NCBI GenBank assembly: GCA_009691525.1
Contig: SICG01000012.1
Span: 1 to 44,418 of the forward strand
Direction of reading: 5' to 3'
Length of the DNA: 44,418 nucleotides
DNA from: Candidatus Latescibacterota bacterium
GTDB taxonomy: Bacteria; Latescibacterota; UBA2968; UBA8231
Both the position numbers and the translations under genes were made by a program. Below, in pieces: positions 33,629-42,000 of this stretch (positions are counted from its first letter, which is position 1; every line of letters starts with the position of its first letter). Under the pieces are notes generated by a model, which had not been told where the DNA came from, made no database searches, and saw only the letters and a program-made list of their open reading frames with translations.

Positions 33629-33838
33629 GCAAAATCTCCAGTTCAGTATGGAACTCCTGATGCTGCCCTGCTGCTCAAGATCCATGGTGCTGGGCCGAGG
33701 ATCAATGTGTCTGGATACCGCAAGCCGGATTACGGCACCCCGGCCAAGACGGTGAAGCCACCACCAGCCCAGACCCAAGAAACCGGAAAAGCCGGTGTCG
33801 GCCGCCAGGTCGACATCACGGGCTGATGTAGAGGCCGC
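33629..33838. other. Gap between LarA homolog and dinB
   Basis: 210 bases between convergent genes. Apart from the possible flgM remnant (33701-33826) I see no promoter, clear terminator or repeat here. Confidence 0.5.
33701..33826 (+). pseudogene. Possible flgM-like N-terminal remnant without a start codon
   Basis: In the 210-base gap after the LarA homolog, one frame reads INVSGYRKPDYGTPAKTVKP and ends in RQVDITG before TGA at 33824-33826. This resembles the N-terminal region of FlgM-type anti-sigma-28 factors (a short motif near the start, Pro/Ala/Lys-rich linker, then a VDIS/VDITG-like segment). The sigma-binding C-terminal helices are missing and no ATG, GTG or TTG precedes it in frame after the LarA stop at 33626. 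The similarity is short and made from memory; it may be a chance match or a tiny noncanonical gene. Confidence 0.25.
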
Positions 33839-34921
33839 TCAGGGCTTGTCGTTTTCCTCGGCAAAGAGGTCCAGCTGCACCACGGTTTCCTCCTCGAAAC
33901 CCGACACCCCCACCCCCAGGAGGCGCACCCCCCGCTCTTCGGCTTCGGTGCGTTCCAGCAACTCCATGGCCCGTTCCAGAATAGCCTCTGCCTGATCCAG
34001 ATAAGCGCTCTGGGTCTGGGAGCGGGTGATGGTCTGGAAATCCGGGTAGCGCACTTTGAGTGTTACGGAACGACCCCGCAGTAGCCGGCGGCGCAGTCGG
34101 CCGCTGAGTTCCTCGGCCAGTACCTTGAGGGCAAAACCCATCTCCTCCCGGTCGTACACATCCACGGCAAAGGTGGTTTCCTGGCTCAGTTGCTGCGGCT
34201 CCCAGGAGGGGTCCACCGGCGACTCGTCGCGGCCCTGCGCCAATTCCCACAGGTAGGCCCCCCGCTTGCCGAAGCGCCGGATTAGGTTGAGCAGGTCCAG
34301 GTCGGCCAGCTCGCCGATGGTGTTGACGTTTAATTCCAGCAAGTGCTGGCGGGTGACCTGGCCCACTCCGGGGATCTTCTCCACGGGCAGGGGGCGCAGG
34401 AAGTCCTGCACCTGGTCGGGCATGACCACCACTAACCCATCGGGTTTGTGCAGATCGGAGGCGATCTTGGCCAGGAACTTGTTGGGCGCCACCCCGGCCG
34501 AGGCGCTGAGGTGCAGGTTGCGGCGGATCTCGGCCTTTAGCATGCGGGCGGTGCGGTGGCCAAAGGGGATGCCCTGCTTGTTATAGGTGACGTCGAGATA
34601 GGCTTCGTCAAAGGCGACGGGTTCTACCAGGTCGGTGTACTCGTGGAAGAGGGCGTGGATCTCCCCGGAGACGCGGCGGTACTTGTCGAAGTCGGGGGAG
34701 ACGCGCACGGCCTCGGGGCAGAGGCGCAAGGCGGTCTTCATCGGCATGGCCGAGTGGACGCCGAAGCGGCGGGCCTCGTACGAGGCGGCGGCTACCACGC
34801 TGCGCTCGCGCGGATCGCCGCCCACCACCACCGGTCGGCCCTGCAGCGCCGGGTTGTCGCGCTGCTCCACCGAGGCATAGAAGGCATCCATGTCCACATG
34901 GATGATCTTGCGGTGGTTCAT
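33839..34921 (-). CDS. dinB: DNA polymerase IV (Y-family translesion polymerase)
   Basis: 360 residues, normal for DinB. Error-prone bypass of DNA lesions. Catalytic residues are in place: Asp10 in HVDMDAFYASVE, and Asp105/Glu106 in FDEAYLDVT (most homologs have SxDEAYLD here). PNKFLAKIASDLHKPDG and the PVEKIPGVG helix-hairpin-helix region follow, then the little-finger domain. QLDLF near the C-terminus is a beta-clamp-binding motif. The ATG overlaps the ygfZ stop (ATGA), so the two are translationally coupled. No LexA box is evident in front of the pair. Confidence 0.96.
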   Translation of the reverse strand: MNHRKIIHVDMDAFYASVEQRDNPALQGRPVVVGGDPRERSVVAAASYEARRFGVHSAMPMKTALRLCPEAVRVSPDFDKYRRVSGEIHALFHEYTDLVEPVAFDEAYLDVTYNKQGIPFGHRTARMLKAEIRRNLHLSASAGVAPNKFLAKIASDLHKPDGLVVVMPDQVQDFLRPLPVEKIPGVGQVTRQHLLELNVNTIGELADLDLLNLIRRFGKRGAYLWELAQGRDESPVDPSWEPQQLSQETTFAVDVYDREEMGFALKVLAEELSGRLRRRLLRGRSVTLKVRYPDFQTITRSQTQSAYLDQAEAILERAMELLERTEAEERGVRLLGVGVSGFEEETVVQLDLFAEENDKP

Positions 34922-35967
34922 GTGCCGGGCAAGGGGACCACGCGGACGGGCTGGGGGTTGCCTTCGAACTGGAGCAGGGTGCCAGGTTGCCAGTGATCGC
35001 GCCGCACATAGGCCAGGCCGATGCCTCCCGGTTGACCGGGAATACGGACCGCAGAGGTGAGCCGGCCGGCTTCGGCATTACCCGCCTGCAGCACTGTTCC
35101 GGCCGGGGGCAAGGGCCCCTCGGGCAGTTCGAGGCCCATCAGACGTTGCTTGACCTTGTCGTAGGTGTCGAGCCGGGCGATGACCTCCTGCCCGATATAG
35201 CAGCCTTTGTTCATATGGATGGTGCGCCCCAGATTTGCCTCCCAGGGGTTATGCTCCTCGCCCAGTTCCTGACCCTGCAGGGGCAGGCCGGCTTCCACCC
35301 GCAACATCTCCCACGCCTCCTCGCCCAGGGGCTGGCCGCCGCCGGCGCTCAAACGCTCCCATAATGGCAGCAACTGTTCCGCCGGGCCCATGGCGCGCAG
35401 GCCCGCGTGGCCAAAGCGGTCGAGGCGCGCCAGCCAGATCCCCTCGGCAAGCGGGTCGTTCAACAGGTGATGATCGGCTACCGAGGTCAGGTCCTGGCCC
35501 AGGACCTGGGCGACCAGGGCGATGGCCTGCGGCCCAAGCAACTCCAGCATGGCCAGCTCAAGCGTGAGGTCTTGGATGGTGATTTTTTCGGCGAAGATAT
35601 AGCGGTCGAGCCAGGCGGGGATTTTTTCGCAACCGCTGGGGCTGAGCACGGCCAGGGTAGACTCGCCGGCTCGGTAGAAGGTCCCCAGCTCCAGGATACG
35701 GCCCCGGTTGTCGGTGAACACCGCTTCCAGGCCGGCACCTGGCGCTAGGGCGCTGAAGTGGTTGGTGGTCATGCGGTGCAGAAAGTCCAGGTGGTCCCGG
35801 CCCGCAAAACGCAGCCGGCTCCAGTGGGAGGTGTCGCGCAGGACGACACCTTGGCGGCCGGCCCGGTACTCCGCTGCCGGATCGCCGTAGTGGGCGGGCA
35901 ATTCCCAGTCTGAAGACTCGATCCAGGCGGCGCCTGGCACTGCGGTTGCAAGAGGGCTTCTCGGCAT
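34918..35967 (-). CDS. ygfZ: YgfZ/GcvT-like folate-binding protein
   Basis: 349 residues from ATG 35967, which has GAGGAG just upstream; the longer open frame is not conserved. YgfZ proteins bind tetrahydrofolate and help maintain certain Fe-S enzymes. The diagnostic YgfZ motif KGCYIGQEV lies at about 254-262, with Cys256 as the conserved cysteine. The N-terminal part follows GcvT-like aminomethyltransferase structure (VVLRDTSHWSRLRFAG, DFLHRMTTNH). Absence of other glycine-cleavage genes supports YgfZ over GcvT. It is the first gene of a ygfZ-dinB pair. Confidence 0.9.
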   Translation of the reverse strand: MPRSPLATAVPGAAWIESSDWELPAHYGDPAAEYRAGRQGVVLRDTSHWSRLRFAGRDHLDFLHRMTTNHFSALAPGAGLEAVFTDNRGRILELGTFYRAGESTLAVLSPSGCEKIPAWLDRYIFAEKITIQDLTLELAMLELLGPQAIALVAQVLGQDLTSVADHHLLNDPLAEGIWLARLDRFGHAGLRAMGPAEQLLPLWERLSAGGGQPLGEEAWEMLRVEAGLPLQGQELGEEHNPWEANLGRTIHMNKGCYIGQEVIARLDTYDKVKQRLMGLELPEGPLPPAGTVLQAGNAEAGRLTSAVRIPGQPGGIGLAYVRRDHWQPGTLLQFEGNPQPVRVVPLPGT

Positions 35968-35997
35968 GGTGCTCCTCGTAGTCCGATGTCTTTTCAG

Positions 35998-36026
35998 ACT
36001 ATACATCAAACCCAAAACATGGGCAA
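35998..36026 (-). promoter_or_regulatory. Candidate promoter for ygfZ-dinB
   Basis: Minus strand TTGCCC (36021-36026), 17-base spacer, TATAGT (35998-36003), about 30 bases before the ygfZ ATG. Confidence 0.5.
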
Positions 36027-36083
36027 GGCGTTGGGGAGCGACCCTGAATGCTCTAGTCGGACTGGAGGTGGGGGGGGACAAAG

Positions 36084-36860
36084 GTGGTGCGAGTGCAGGG
36101 CCAGCGGCGGGTGCGCTGCCAGAAGTCCCAGTTCATCGACCGGGGGTTTCCCCGCTCCTTTGTCCTGATCGAGGAGTTGACCGAGGAACTGCGTCATTCG
36201 GAAAAGCGGGGCTACGAGCAGGTGATCCGCATGATGGCCCACGAGGTCAATAATTCCACCGGCGCGGCGAGTTCGCTGATCCGCTCCTGTCTCAATTATG
36301 GCGACCAGATGCGCGAAGCGGACCGCGAGGATTTCACTGCTGCCCTCCAAGTGTCGGCCCAGCGCAGTGAGCGCCTGAGCAGTTTCATGCGCAACTTCTC
36401 CGAGGTGGTCAAGTTGCCGGCCCCGCGCCTCCAACCGGCGGATGTGGCGGAATTGCTGAGAGGAATCGAGCGCCTGCTGCAGGTCGAAAGCCAGCAGCGG
36501 CGTATCGTCTGGGAATGGGAGGTGGAAGACGAGTTTCCCCCTTTGCGCATGGACCGCGAGCAGCTGGAGCAGGTCTTCGTCAATATCCTCAAGAATGCGC
36601 TGGAGGCTATCGGGAAAGAAGGGCGCATCTGGGTGAAGGTGGGTAGGGTGGGTGGTCGTCCCCAGGTGGTGATCGCCGACAGCGGCTGCGACATCGCGCC
36701 CGAGATTGGGGAGCAGTTGTTCACCCCCTTCTTCAGCACCAAGGCGCAGGGACAGGGCATCGGTCTGACTCTGGTGCAGGAGATTCTCAGCTGGCACGAG
36801 TTCGAGTTTTCTCTGGAGAGCCGGGTAGGGGGCCCCACGGAGTTCGCGATCTTTTTCTGA
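36084..36860 (+). CDS. Sensor histidine kinase lacking most of an N-terminal sensor region
   Basis: 258 residues from GTG 36084. A dimerisation/phosphoacceptor segment has His53 in RMMAHEVNNSTGAASSLIR, an N box around Asn167-Asn171 (FVNILKNALEAIG), a D box (IADSGCDIAPE, Asp199), FFSTK and a G box (GQGIGLTLVQEI). The first residues (VQGQRRVRCQKSQFIDRGFPRSF) resemble the end of a PAS-like or sensor domain found upstream of this kinase core in longer relatives. The frame is closed by TAG at 36054-36056, so the sensor part is absent or lost. A G-run (36070-36077) precedes the start. It abuts the convergent sbcC stop (TGA next to TCA). No response regulator is adjacent. Confidence 0.82.
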   Translation: MVRVQGQRRVRCQKSQFIDRGFPRSFVLIEELTEELRHSEKRGYEQVIRMMAHEVNNSTGAASSLIRSCLNYGDQMREADREDFTAALQVSAQRSERLSSFMRNFSEVVKLPAPRLQPADVAELLRGIERLLQVESQQRRIVWEWEVEDEFPPLRMDREQLEQVFVNILKNALEAIGKEGRIWVKVGRVGGRPQVVIADSGCDIAPEIGEQLFTPFFSTKAQGQGIGLTLVQEILSWHEFEFSLESRVGGPTEFAIFF

Positions 36861-39800
36861 TCAGGTATTGTGGATGATCTCGAAGCGCGAGCCCAGTTCG
36901 GGGTGTTTGGTCACCTGGATCTGCACGGGGAAAGCATTCTTCATCTCGGGCAGGTGGGTGACCACCAGCACTTTGTCGAAATCCTTGCTGACTTCCTGGA
37001 TGGCCTCGATCAGGTACTCCAGCCCCTGGCTGTCCTGGGTGCCGAAGCCCTCGTCGATGATCAGGGTGCGCAGGCGGGCGCCGGCCCGTCTGGCCAGCAC
37101 CTTGGAAAGGGCCAGGCGCAGGGCAAAGTCCGTGCGAAAGGCTTCGCCCCCGGAATACAGATGGTAGGAGCGCTCCCCCAACTCGTCGGCGATCTTGATG
37201 TCCAGAGTTTCCCGGGTGCCGCCTTTTTTCAGGTCGCGCAGCGATTCGATGGCGATCTGGATGCGGTTGTCGGTCAGGCGTGCCAAGAGGGCGTTGGCCT
37301 CCTGCTCGATCTCGGGGATGGCGCTTTCGATGATCAGCGCCTGGATGCCGTCCTTGCCCAGAGCTTCTGATAATTGCTGGTAGACCCAGACCTGCCGCTG
37401 CTCGCTTTCTGTTTTCGCCCAGACTGCCTTGCGCTCCTCGGCCATAGCGAGCCCGCGCTGGTGGCGGGTTTGCAACGCGCCCTGCTGCTGTAGGAGCAGG
37501 TCGCGTTCCCCTCTCTGACTCGCCAGCAGTTGGGAGGCAGCGGTAAAACAGTCCTCCACCCCAGATAGTTCCTCCAGCCGGACCTGGGCAGCGGCGAGTT
37601 CGGTGTCCAGTGCGGATAATTGGCTTCTCAGGGCGCTGAGAATCTGGGTATTTCTTGTCAGTTGCTCCTGGTTGGCGGCATGGCGCTGCTGAGCGGCGAT
37701 CAAGCGCTCCCGGCGGGCCACGACATCGCTGAGTCGGTCGAGGTTGAGGCGGACCTGTTGGTGGCGAGCCGGATCGTAGCCCAGATCCTGGAGCCGGTGC
37801 CGCAGGCCCTCCAACGCGTGTTGCTCCTGTAGGCCGTAGCGTTTTTCCTCCAGATTGCGGCGGGCAGTCCCCAGATTCTCCACGGCGTCTGCCAATTCGG
37901 CGGCCAGTTGTTCGTGGCGCAGACGGGCCTCCTGCAGATGGGCCCGTTCGGTTTCGGCCGGAGCCCGCTCTTCGAGCTGTCGGCGCAGTCCGGCGTGGTG
38001 GTCGGGGTGATAGTCCAGGGTGCTCAGGTCGGTGGCCAGCTGGGCGAGGCGCAGGCGATAGTCCGGGGCGTAGCGTTCCTCGCGCAGCTGAGTTTCTAGG
38101 TCTGTTAGCTGGGCTTCCAGTTCCTGCCGCTGCCGCTCTTCCTCGGCAAACTGCGCCAGGCGGGCTTCGAGCCGGCCCCATTCCTGTTGGCGGGTGGGCA
38201 ACAATTGGGCCTGGTGCTCGGCGCGCTGATACTGCTGCCTCAACTCGACCAGATCTTTCTCCAGGGCCACCAGTTGCTGCTGGTCGGCGGTGATAGCGTG
38301 CTCCTGGCCGCGTTCCTGCTCGGCCAGTTCCTGGTCGAGTTGCTGCCGGTGGGTCTCGTCCAGCCGGCTGCCGCACAGGGGGCAGGAGGCCTGGGGGGCA
38401 GCCTTGAACAGGTGGAGTTTTTCGCGCGCCTGGGCCAGTTCGGTCTGCTGGGTCTCCAGCTGCCGGCGCAACTGTTCCTGGCGGGTCCGCAGGGCACCGC
38501 CTTCCTCCCGCAGTTGGTCGCGGCGCTGGGTTTCCAGCTGCAGCTGTGCCAATTCCCCGGCCAGCTCTTCGCGGCGGGCGGTGGCGGCAGGGTGCTGCTG
38601 AAGCCGGCGCTGCAGTTCTCCGAGCCGATGGTTTAGTTCTTCTCGGCGGGTGGCGATGCGCTCGGCCTCGGCGGCGATGCGCTCGCGCAGTTGGCGCTCC
38701 TCGTGCTGCAGGGCCTCGTGTCGCAGGCGTGGGGTTTCTAGCTGCTGCAGCTGCTGGCGGACGGTTAGCAGCTCTTGATAACGCTCTTCGGTCCGGGCCT
38801 GGCCGGCCAACACGGCGCGGAAATGATTCAGCTGGTCTTCGAGGGTATGGCGGCGGGCTTCCCAGCTGCTGTGGCGCTGCTCCACCTCGTGGCGGGCGGC
38901 GAGCAGCTGGTGCTCCACCTGGCGCATCTGGGCCTCCAATTCGCGCTGCCGCTGTAGCAGGATGGCCAGCTGGCTCTCCTCGGCCACCAGTCGGTGGTAC
39001 GTCTCAAAGTCCTGCTGGATGAGGTCGGCGCGCTGCAGCACCTCGGCGTCCTTCTGCAACTGGCTGATCAGATGCAACCCTTCTTTTTCTTCCTGGGCCA
39101 GCCGGGCGCTCAGGTGCTGGCGTTCTTCCTGGGCTGCGGCGCTCCGCCGCTGCAATTGGGTCCGTTCCAGGCGTTCTTCGCGCCACTCCTCCAGGCGGGC
39201 TTCGCCGGCACGCAGCTCTGCGGCGCACTGTTCCAGCCGGCTGGCCAGTTCGTCCAACTGCCGCTCCAGCTCGTCTTGTTGGGCCAGTTCGCCGTCCAGA
39301 TCCTGGAGCCGGCGCTGGTGCTCCTGAAGGTGTTGCTGGCCTTCCTGTTGATGGCGTCTGGATAGTTCCTGCAGCCGGTCGTAGCGGGAGAGGCCCAGCA
39401 GGTCGGCGAGGATCTCCTTGCGCTGGCGGGCCCCCTTCTGGGTGAACTCGTCGGCCCGGCCCTGCAGGATGAAGGCGGAGTTGATGAAGGTGTCGTAGTT
39501 CATACACAAGAGCTGGTCGATGCGCTCCTGGGTGCGGACCAGCGAGGCGTTTTCCGAGAGGGTCTTGTAGGTGTTGCTCCCCGGATCGAATATTTGTAAC
39601 TCGAGCTGGGTCATGCCCTGGCGGCGGCCCTTGCGGAAGCTGCGGATGACGCGGAATTGTTCCTCGTCCAGGGCAAAGCAGAACTCGACCCGCATTTCGG
39701 CAGCCCCCAGGCGGAGCAGCCCTTCGTCGGGCCGGCGCTCGTGTTGGCTCTTGCGCGCTTCGCCCCACAGGGCATAGGTGATGGCGTCGAGCAGGGCCGA

Positions 39801-39917
39801 CTTGCCGTGGCCGTTGCTGCCGGTGAGGCAGGCCACCTTGAACTGAGTGAAATCGAGGGCGGGGGTCTGGGGGCCATAGCTGAGGAAGTTGTGGAGCGAC
39901 AACGAGAGGGGAATCAC
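36861..39917 (-). CDS. sbcC: Exonuclease subunit SbcC (Rad50-like ATPase)
   Basis: 1018 residues. With SbcD it cleaves hairpins and blocked DNA ends. Walker A is GSNGHGKS (33-40), the Q-loop region is FILQGRADEF, a long glutamine- and arginine-rich coiled coil runs from about 175 to 880, the zinc-hook CPLC is at 512-515, the signature is SGGEAF (about 922-927) and Walker B is LIIDEGFG (Asp955, Glu956). The ATG overlaps the sbcD stop by 4 bases, so the pair is coupled. Long open frames opposite or shifted to this gene are composition artefacts of the coiled coil. Confidence 0.96.
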   Translation of the reverse strand: MIPLSLSLHNFLSYGPQTPALDFTQFKVACLTGSNGHGKSALLDAITYALWGEARKSQHERRPDEGLLRLGAAEMRVEFCFALDEEQFRVIRSFRKGRRQGMTQLELQIFDPGSNTYKTLSENASLVRTQERIDQLLCMNYDTFINSAFILQGRADEFTQKGARQRKEILADLLGLSRYDRLQELSRRHQQEGQQHLQEHQRRLQDLDGELAQQDELERQLDELASRLEQCAAELRAGEARLEEWREERLERTQLQRRSAAAQEERQHLSARLAQEEKEGLHLISQLQKDAEVLQRADLIQQDFETYHRLVAEESQLAILLQRQRELEAQMRQVEHQLLAARHEVEQRHSSWEARRHTLEDQLNHFRAVLAGQARTEERYQELLTVRQQLQQLETPRLRHEALQHEERQLRERIAAEAERIATRREELNHRLGELQRRLQQHPAATARREELAGELAQLQLETQRRDQLREEGGALRTRQEQLRRQLETQQTELAQAREKLHLFKAAPQASCPLCGSRLDETHRQQLDQELAEQERGQEHAITADQQQLVALEKDLVELRQQYQRAEHQAQLLPTRQQEWGRLEARLAQFAEEERQRQELEAQLTDLETQLREERYAPDYRLRLAQLATDLSTLDYHPDHHAGLRRQLEERAPAETERAHLQEARLRHEQLAAELADAVENLGTARRNLEEKRYGLQEQHALEGLRHRLQDLGYDPARHQQVRLNLDRLSDVVARRERLIAAQQRHAANQEQLTRNTQILSALRSQLSALDTELAAAQVRLEELSGVEDCFTAASQLLASQRGERDLLLQQQGALQTRHQRGLAMAEERKAVWAKTESEQRQVWVYQQLSEALGKDGIQALIIESAIPEIEQEANALLARLTDNRIQIAIESLRDLKKGGTRETLDIKIADELGERSYHLYSGGEAFRTDFALRLALSKVLARRAGARLRTLIIDEGFGTQDSQGLEYLIEAIQEVSKDFDKVLVVTHLPEMKNAFPVQIQVTKHPELGSRFEIIHNT

Positions 39918-41182
39918 GGCTCGGTGTCCTCCGTCCGGTCGCCTGCTTCCAGTTCCTGGTGCAGCTGCAGCGCGTAGCGCTGCAGCGTCTCGCGCTGGCT
40001 GTGCAGGTCCGGTTGGTTGTCGATGTAGCGGTCGAGCGCCTGGGGCAGATCCAATTCCCGGTCCACCGTGGCGCGGCGCAGGCGGGTGGGCGTGATGAGC
40101 CGGGGCAGGATACCGGCCAGATGATAGGCCGGCGCCAGGGCTACCCGCACCCGGGTCAGGTCGACAGGGGGTTGGTCCGGTCGGGGCTGGGGGTAGGTCA
40201 GGCGCACTACGGTGCCTTCGAGCTGATGGGTGGCGATGGCGGCCAGCAGGCAGGCCGTGGGGTCGGCAGTGTCTGGAGGGATGTCTGCCTCGATGGTGAG
40301 AAAGGACCGGGCTGGGGTGGGGACAAAATCCCAGGTGGTGCAGCGCCCTCCTTCGGGAAGGGTTTCGATCTGCACTAGGCAGCAGCCCTTGGGATCGCGT
40401 TCCTCACCAAAGTTGAGCCGCTCGATGCTGCCGGCGTAAACGACCGAGGGTGGCACCTGCGGGTGGAGATCCTGGTGTTTGTGTACATGTCCCAGGGCCA
40501 CGTAGTCGAAGGCTGGATTGGCCAGGGTGCTGGTCAGCAGCACCGGGTCCTGGCCGATGACTGCGGTGCGCTCCGAACCCGAGTAGGTGGCTTCGGCGGC
40601 GGCCAGATGTGCGGTGAAAACCGCAGGCAGGGCCGGGTCCAGGGTGCGGGCGAACTCGGAGATCTGGGCGGCGCAGATCCCCTGAATCTGCTGGTTAAGC
40701 GCCTCCTGGGACAATTCCTTGTATTGGTCGAGGGTGCGCAGGGAATGGCGGGTGGGCCAGGGCAGGCCGGCTAGCTGGAGGGGGCCGCTGCGGGTCTGCA
40801 CCTGCAACAACTGGGGGCGGCGGATCACATAGGTATTGTCCAGTTCGAGGACACTAAAGATGTCCAGGGAAGTGGCTCGGCCAAAGGCAGCTGGGGTGTC
40901 GTGATTGCCCACCACCAGCACCGTAGGGATGCCCGCCTGCCGCAGCCGGCGCAGTTGTTGAGCGAACTCGCTCTGATAGGTCGGATCGGGATCGCAGGTT
41001 TTATAGGCGTCGCCGGCAAAGAGCACCAGATCCACCTGCTCCCCGATGGCCAGGTCGACGACGAAGGTCAGGCAGCTGATAAAGTCCTGGACACGGGTGT
41101 TGATACCGCTCTGTGGGTCGAGGCGGCCGTAGGTTTCGACACCCAGATGCAGGTCGGCAAAATGGAGGAATCGCAGGGTCAT
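39914..41182 (-). CDS. sbcD: Exonuclease subunit SbcD (Mre11-like nuclease)
   Basis: 422 residues. The metallophosphoesterase motifs are all present: Asp10 and His12 in HFADLHLG, Asp58 in FAGDAY, Asn93-His94-Asp95 in VVGNHDTP, FTAHLAA, and ALGHVHKHQ. The C-terminal third is the capping and SbcC-binding region, less conserved. It acts as Mn-dependent nuclease partner of SbcC. ATG 41182 is the natural start; a minus-strand promoter candidate lies immediately upstream. Confidence 0.95.
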   Translation of the reverse strand: MTLRFLHFADLHLGVETYGRLDPQSGINTRVQDFISCLTFVVDLAIGEQVDLVLFAGDAYKTCDPDPTYQSEFAQQLRRLRQAGIPTVLVVGNHDTPAAFGRATSLDIFSVLELDNTYVIRRPQLLQVQTRSGPLQLAGLPWPTRHSLRTLDQYKELSQEALNQQIQGICAAQISEFARTLDPALPAVFTAHLAAAEATYSGSERTAVIGQDPVLLTSTLANPAFDYVALGHVHKHQDLHPQVPPSVVYAGSIERLNFGEERDPKGCCLVQIETLPEGGRCTTWDFVPTPARSFLTIEADIPPDTADPTACLLAAIATHQLEGTVVRLTYPQPRPDQPPVDLTRVRVALAPAYHLAGILPRLITPTRLRRATVDRELDLPQALDRYIDNQPDLHSQRETLQRYALQLHQELEAGDRTEDTEP

Positions 41183-41192
41183 GAGCCGCGCA

Positions 41193-41220
41193 GGTATAGG
41201 GGAGTACTGGCAGGGATCAA
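41193..41220 (-). promoter_or_regulatory. Candidate promoter for sbcDC
   Basis: Minus strand TTGATC (41215-41220), 16-base spacer, TATACC (41193-41198). The predicted start point is only about four bases before the sbcD ATG. Confidence 0.35.
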
Positions 41221-41285
41221 GTAAGGTATAATCTGGCGGGGTTGCCGTAAAGCGCCGGCCGGCGGTTCCGGTACCGCGGGGCTTG

Positions 41286-41314
41286 TTGCATCCCCTGAGA
41301 TTATTTCATATATT
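41286..41314 (+). promoter_or_regulatory. Candidate promoter for greA
   Basis: TTGCAT (41286-41291), 17-base spacer, TATATT (41309-41314). Transcription would start near 41321, just before the leader hairpin. A further TATAAT at 41227-41232 lacks a good -35 box. Confidence 0.45.
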
Positions 41315-41326
41315 CAGAAAGATTTC

Positions 41327-41365
41327 AGCGGGAGCGATGGTAGTTTATCTGCGCTTCCGCTTTTT
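41327..41365 (+). terminator. Leader terminator/attenuator upstream of greA
   Basis: Arms AGCGGGAGCG (41327-41336) and CGCTTCCGCT (41352-41361) form a 10-base stem (one G-T pair) with a 15-base loop, ending in five T. It lies about 40 bases before the greA ATG, and no plus-strand gene ends upstream, so it probably acts on greA's own leader. E. coli greA is known to have a terminated leader (GraL). Confidence 0.65.
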
Positions 41366-41403
41366 GTATGAGTCCCGGTCAGGCAACTGGCAGGAGAAAG
41401 AGG

Positions 41404-41874
41404 ATGAGCGAGGTTTACCTCTCCAGAGAGGGCTACGAGAAGCTTCAGGACGAGTTGAAGAATCTGAAGGGGACGGAACGCCCTGCCGTGCGCCAGTCGT
41501 TGCAACGGGCCAGGGAATTCGGTGATCTCTCCGAGAACGCCGAATACTCTGCGGCCAAAGAGCGCCTGCTCTTCGTCGAAACCCGCATCAACAAGCTAGA
41601 AGAAACGTTGAGCCGGGCCCGACTGCTCGAAAATGAGAACATCCCTGCCGACAAAGTCTACATCGGTGCCACCGTCGACCTGACTGACCTGAAGTCCGGG
41701 CGCAAGCTCAAGTACACCCTGGTAGCTCCAGAAGAGTCCGACTTCGAGCGCGGCAAGATTTCCACCGTCTCGCCCATCGGCAGGGGCCTGCTTGGCCACG
41801 CCGAAGGAGAAGAGGTCAGGATCCAAGTGCCTGCCGGCCTGTTGAATTACAAGATAGACAAAATCTCGCGCTGA
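41404..41874 (+). CDS. greA: Transcription elongation factor GreA
   Basis: 156 residues from ATG 41404, the standard length. GreA enters the RNA polymerase secondary channel and stimulates cleavage of backtracked RNA. The N-terminal coiled coil begins YLSREGYEKLQDELKNLK; its tip carries GDLSENAEYSAAKER with the acidic residues that coordinate the catalytic metal. The C-terminal FKBP-like domain shows VDLTDLKSGRKLKYTLV, ISTVSPIGRGLLGHAEGEEV. AGGAG precedes the ATG by about nine bases. A leader hairpin precedes the gene and a terminator follows it. Confidence 0.96.
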   Translation: MSEVYLSREGYEKLQDELKNLKGTERPAVRQSLQRAREFGDLSENAEYSAAKERLLFVETRINKLEETLSRARLLENENIPADKVYIGATVDLTDLKSGRKLKYTLVAPEESDFERGKISTVSPIGRGLLGHAEGEEVRIQVPAGLLNYKIDKISR

Positions 41875-41919
41875 TAGGTCGCCGAGCCTGCGGGCTGTTG
41901 GCATCGAGAGCCAGGAAAC

Positions 41920-41956
41920 ACTCCCGGAGGCGATAGGTCTTCGGGAGTTTGTTTTT
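41920..41956 (+). terminator. Intrinsic terminator of greA
   Basis: ACTCCCG (41920-41926) pairs with CGGGAGT (41942-41948) across a 15-base loop, followed by a T-rich tract (TTTGTTTTT). Confidence 0.75.
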
Positions 41957-41981
41957 GCGCCCGGCCCGCGGGCTTTAACCC

Positions 41982-41998
41982 CAACCTTGCCAAGGTTG
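41982..41998. repeat. Perfect inverted repeat over the ribosome-binding site of the sigma-54 activator gene
   Basis: CAACCTTG-C-CAAGGTTG, ending two bases before ATG 42001. The only Shine-Dalgarno-like sequence (AAGG) is inside the right arm, so a hairpin here would block translation initiation; it could also be an operator. Confidence 0.6.
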
Positions 41999-42000
41999 CC

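Noticed and set aside
36787..38376. 529-codon minus-strand frame inside sbcC
   Set aside because: Out of frame with an unmistakable SbcC coiled coil; low-complexity Arg/Pro/Gly-rich translation typical of a GC-rich shadow frame.
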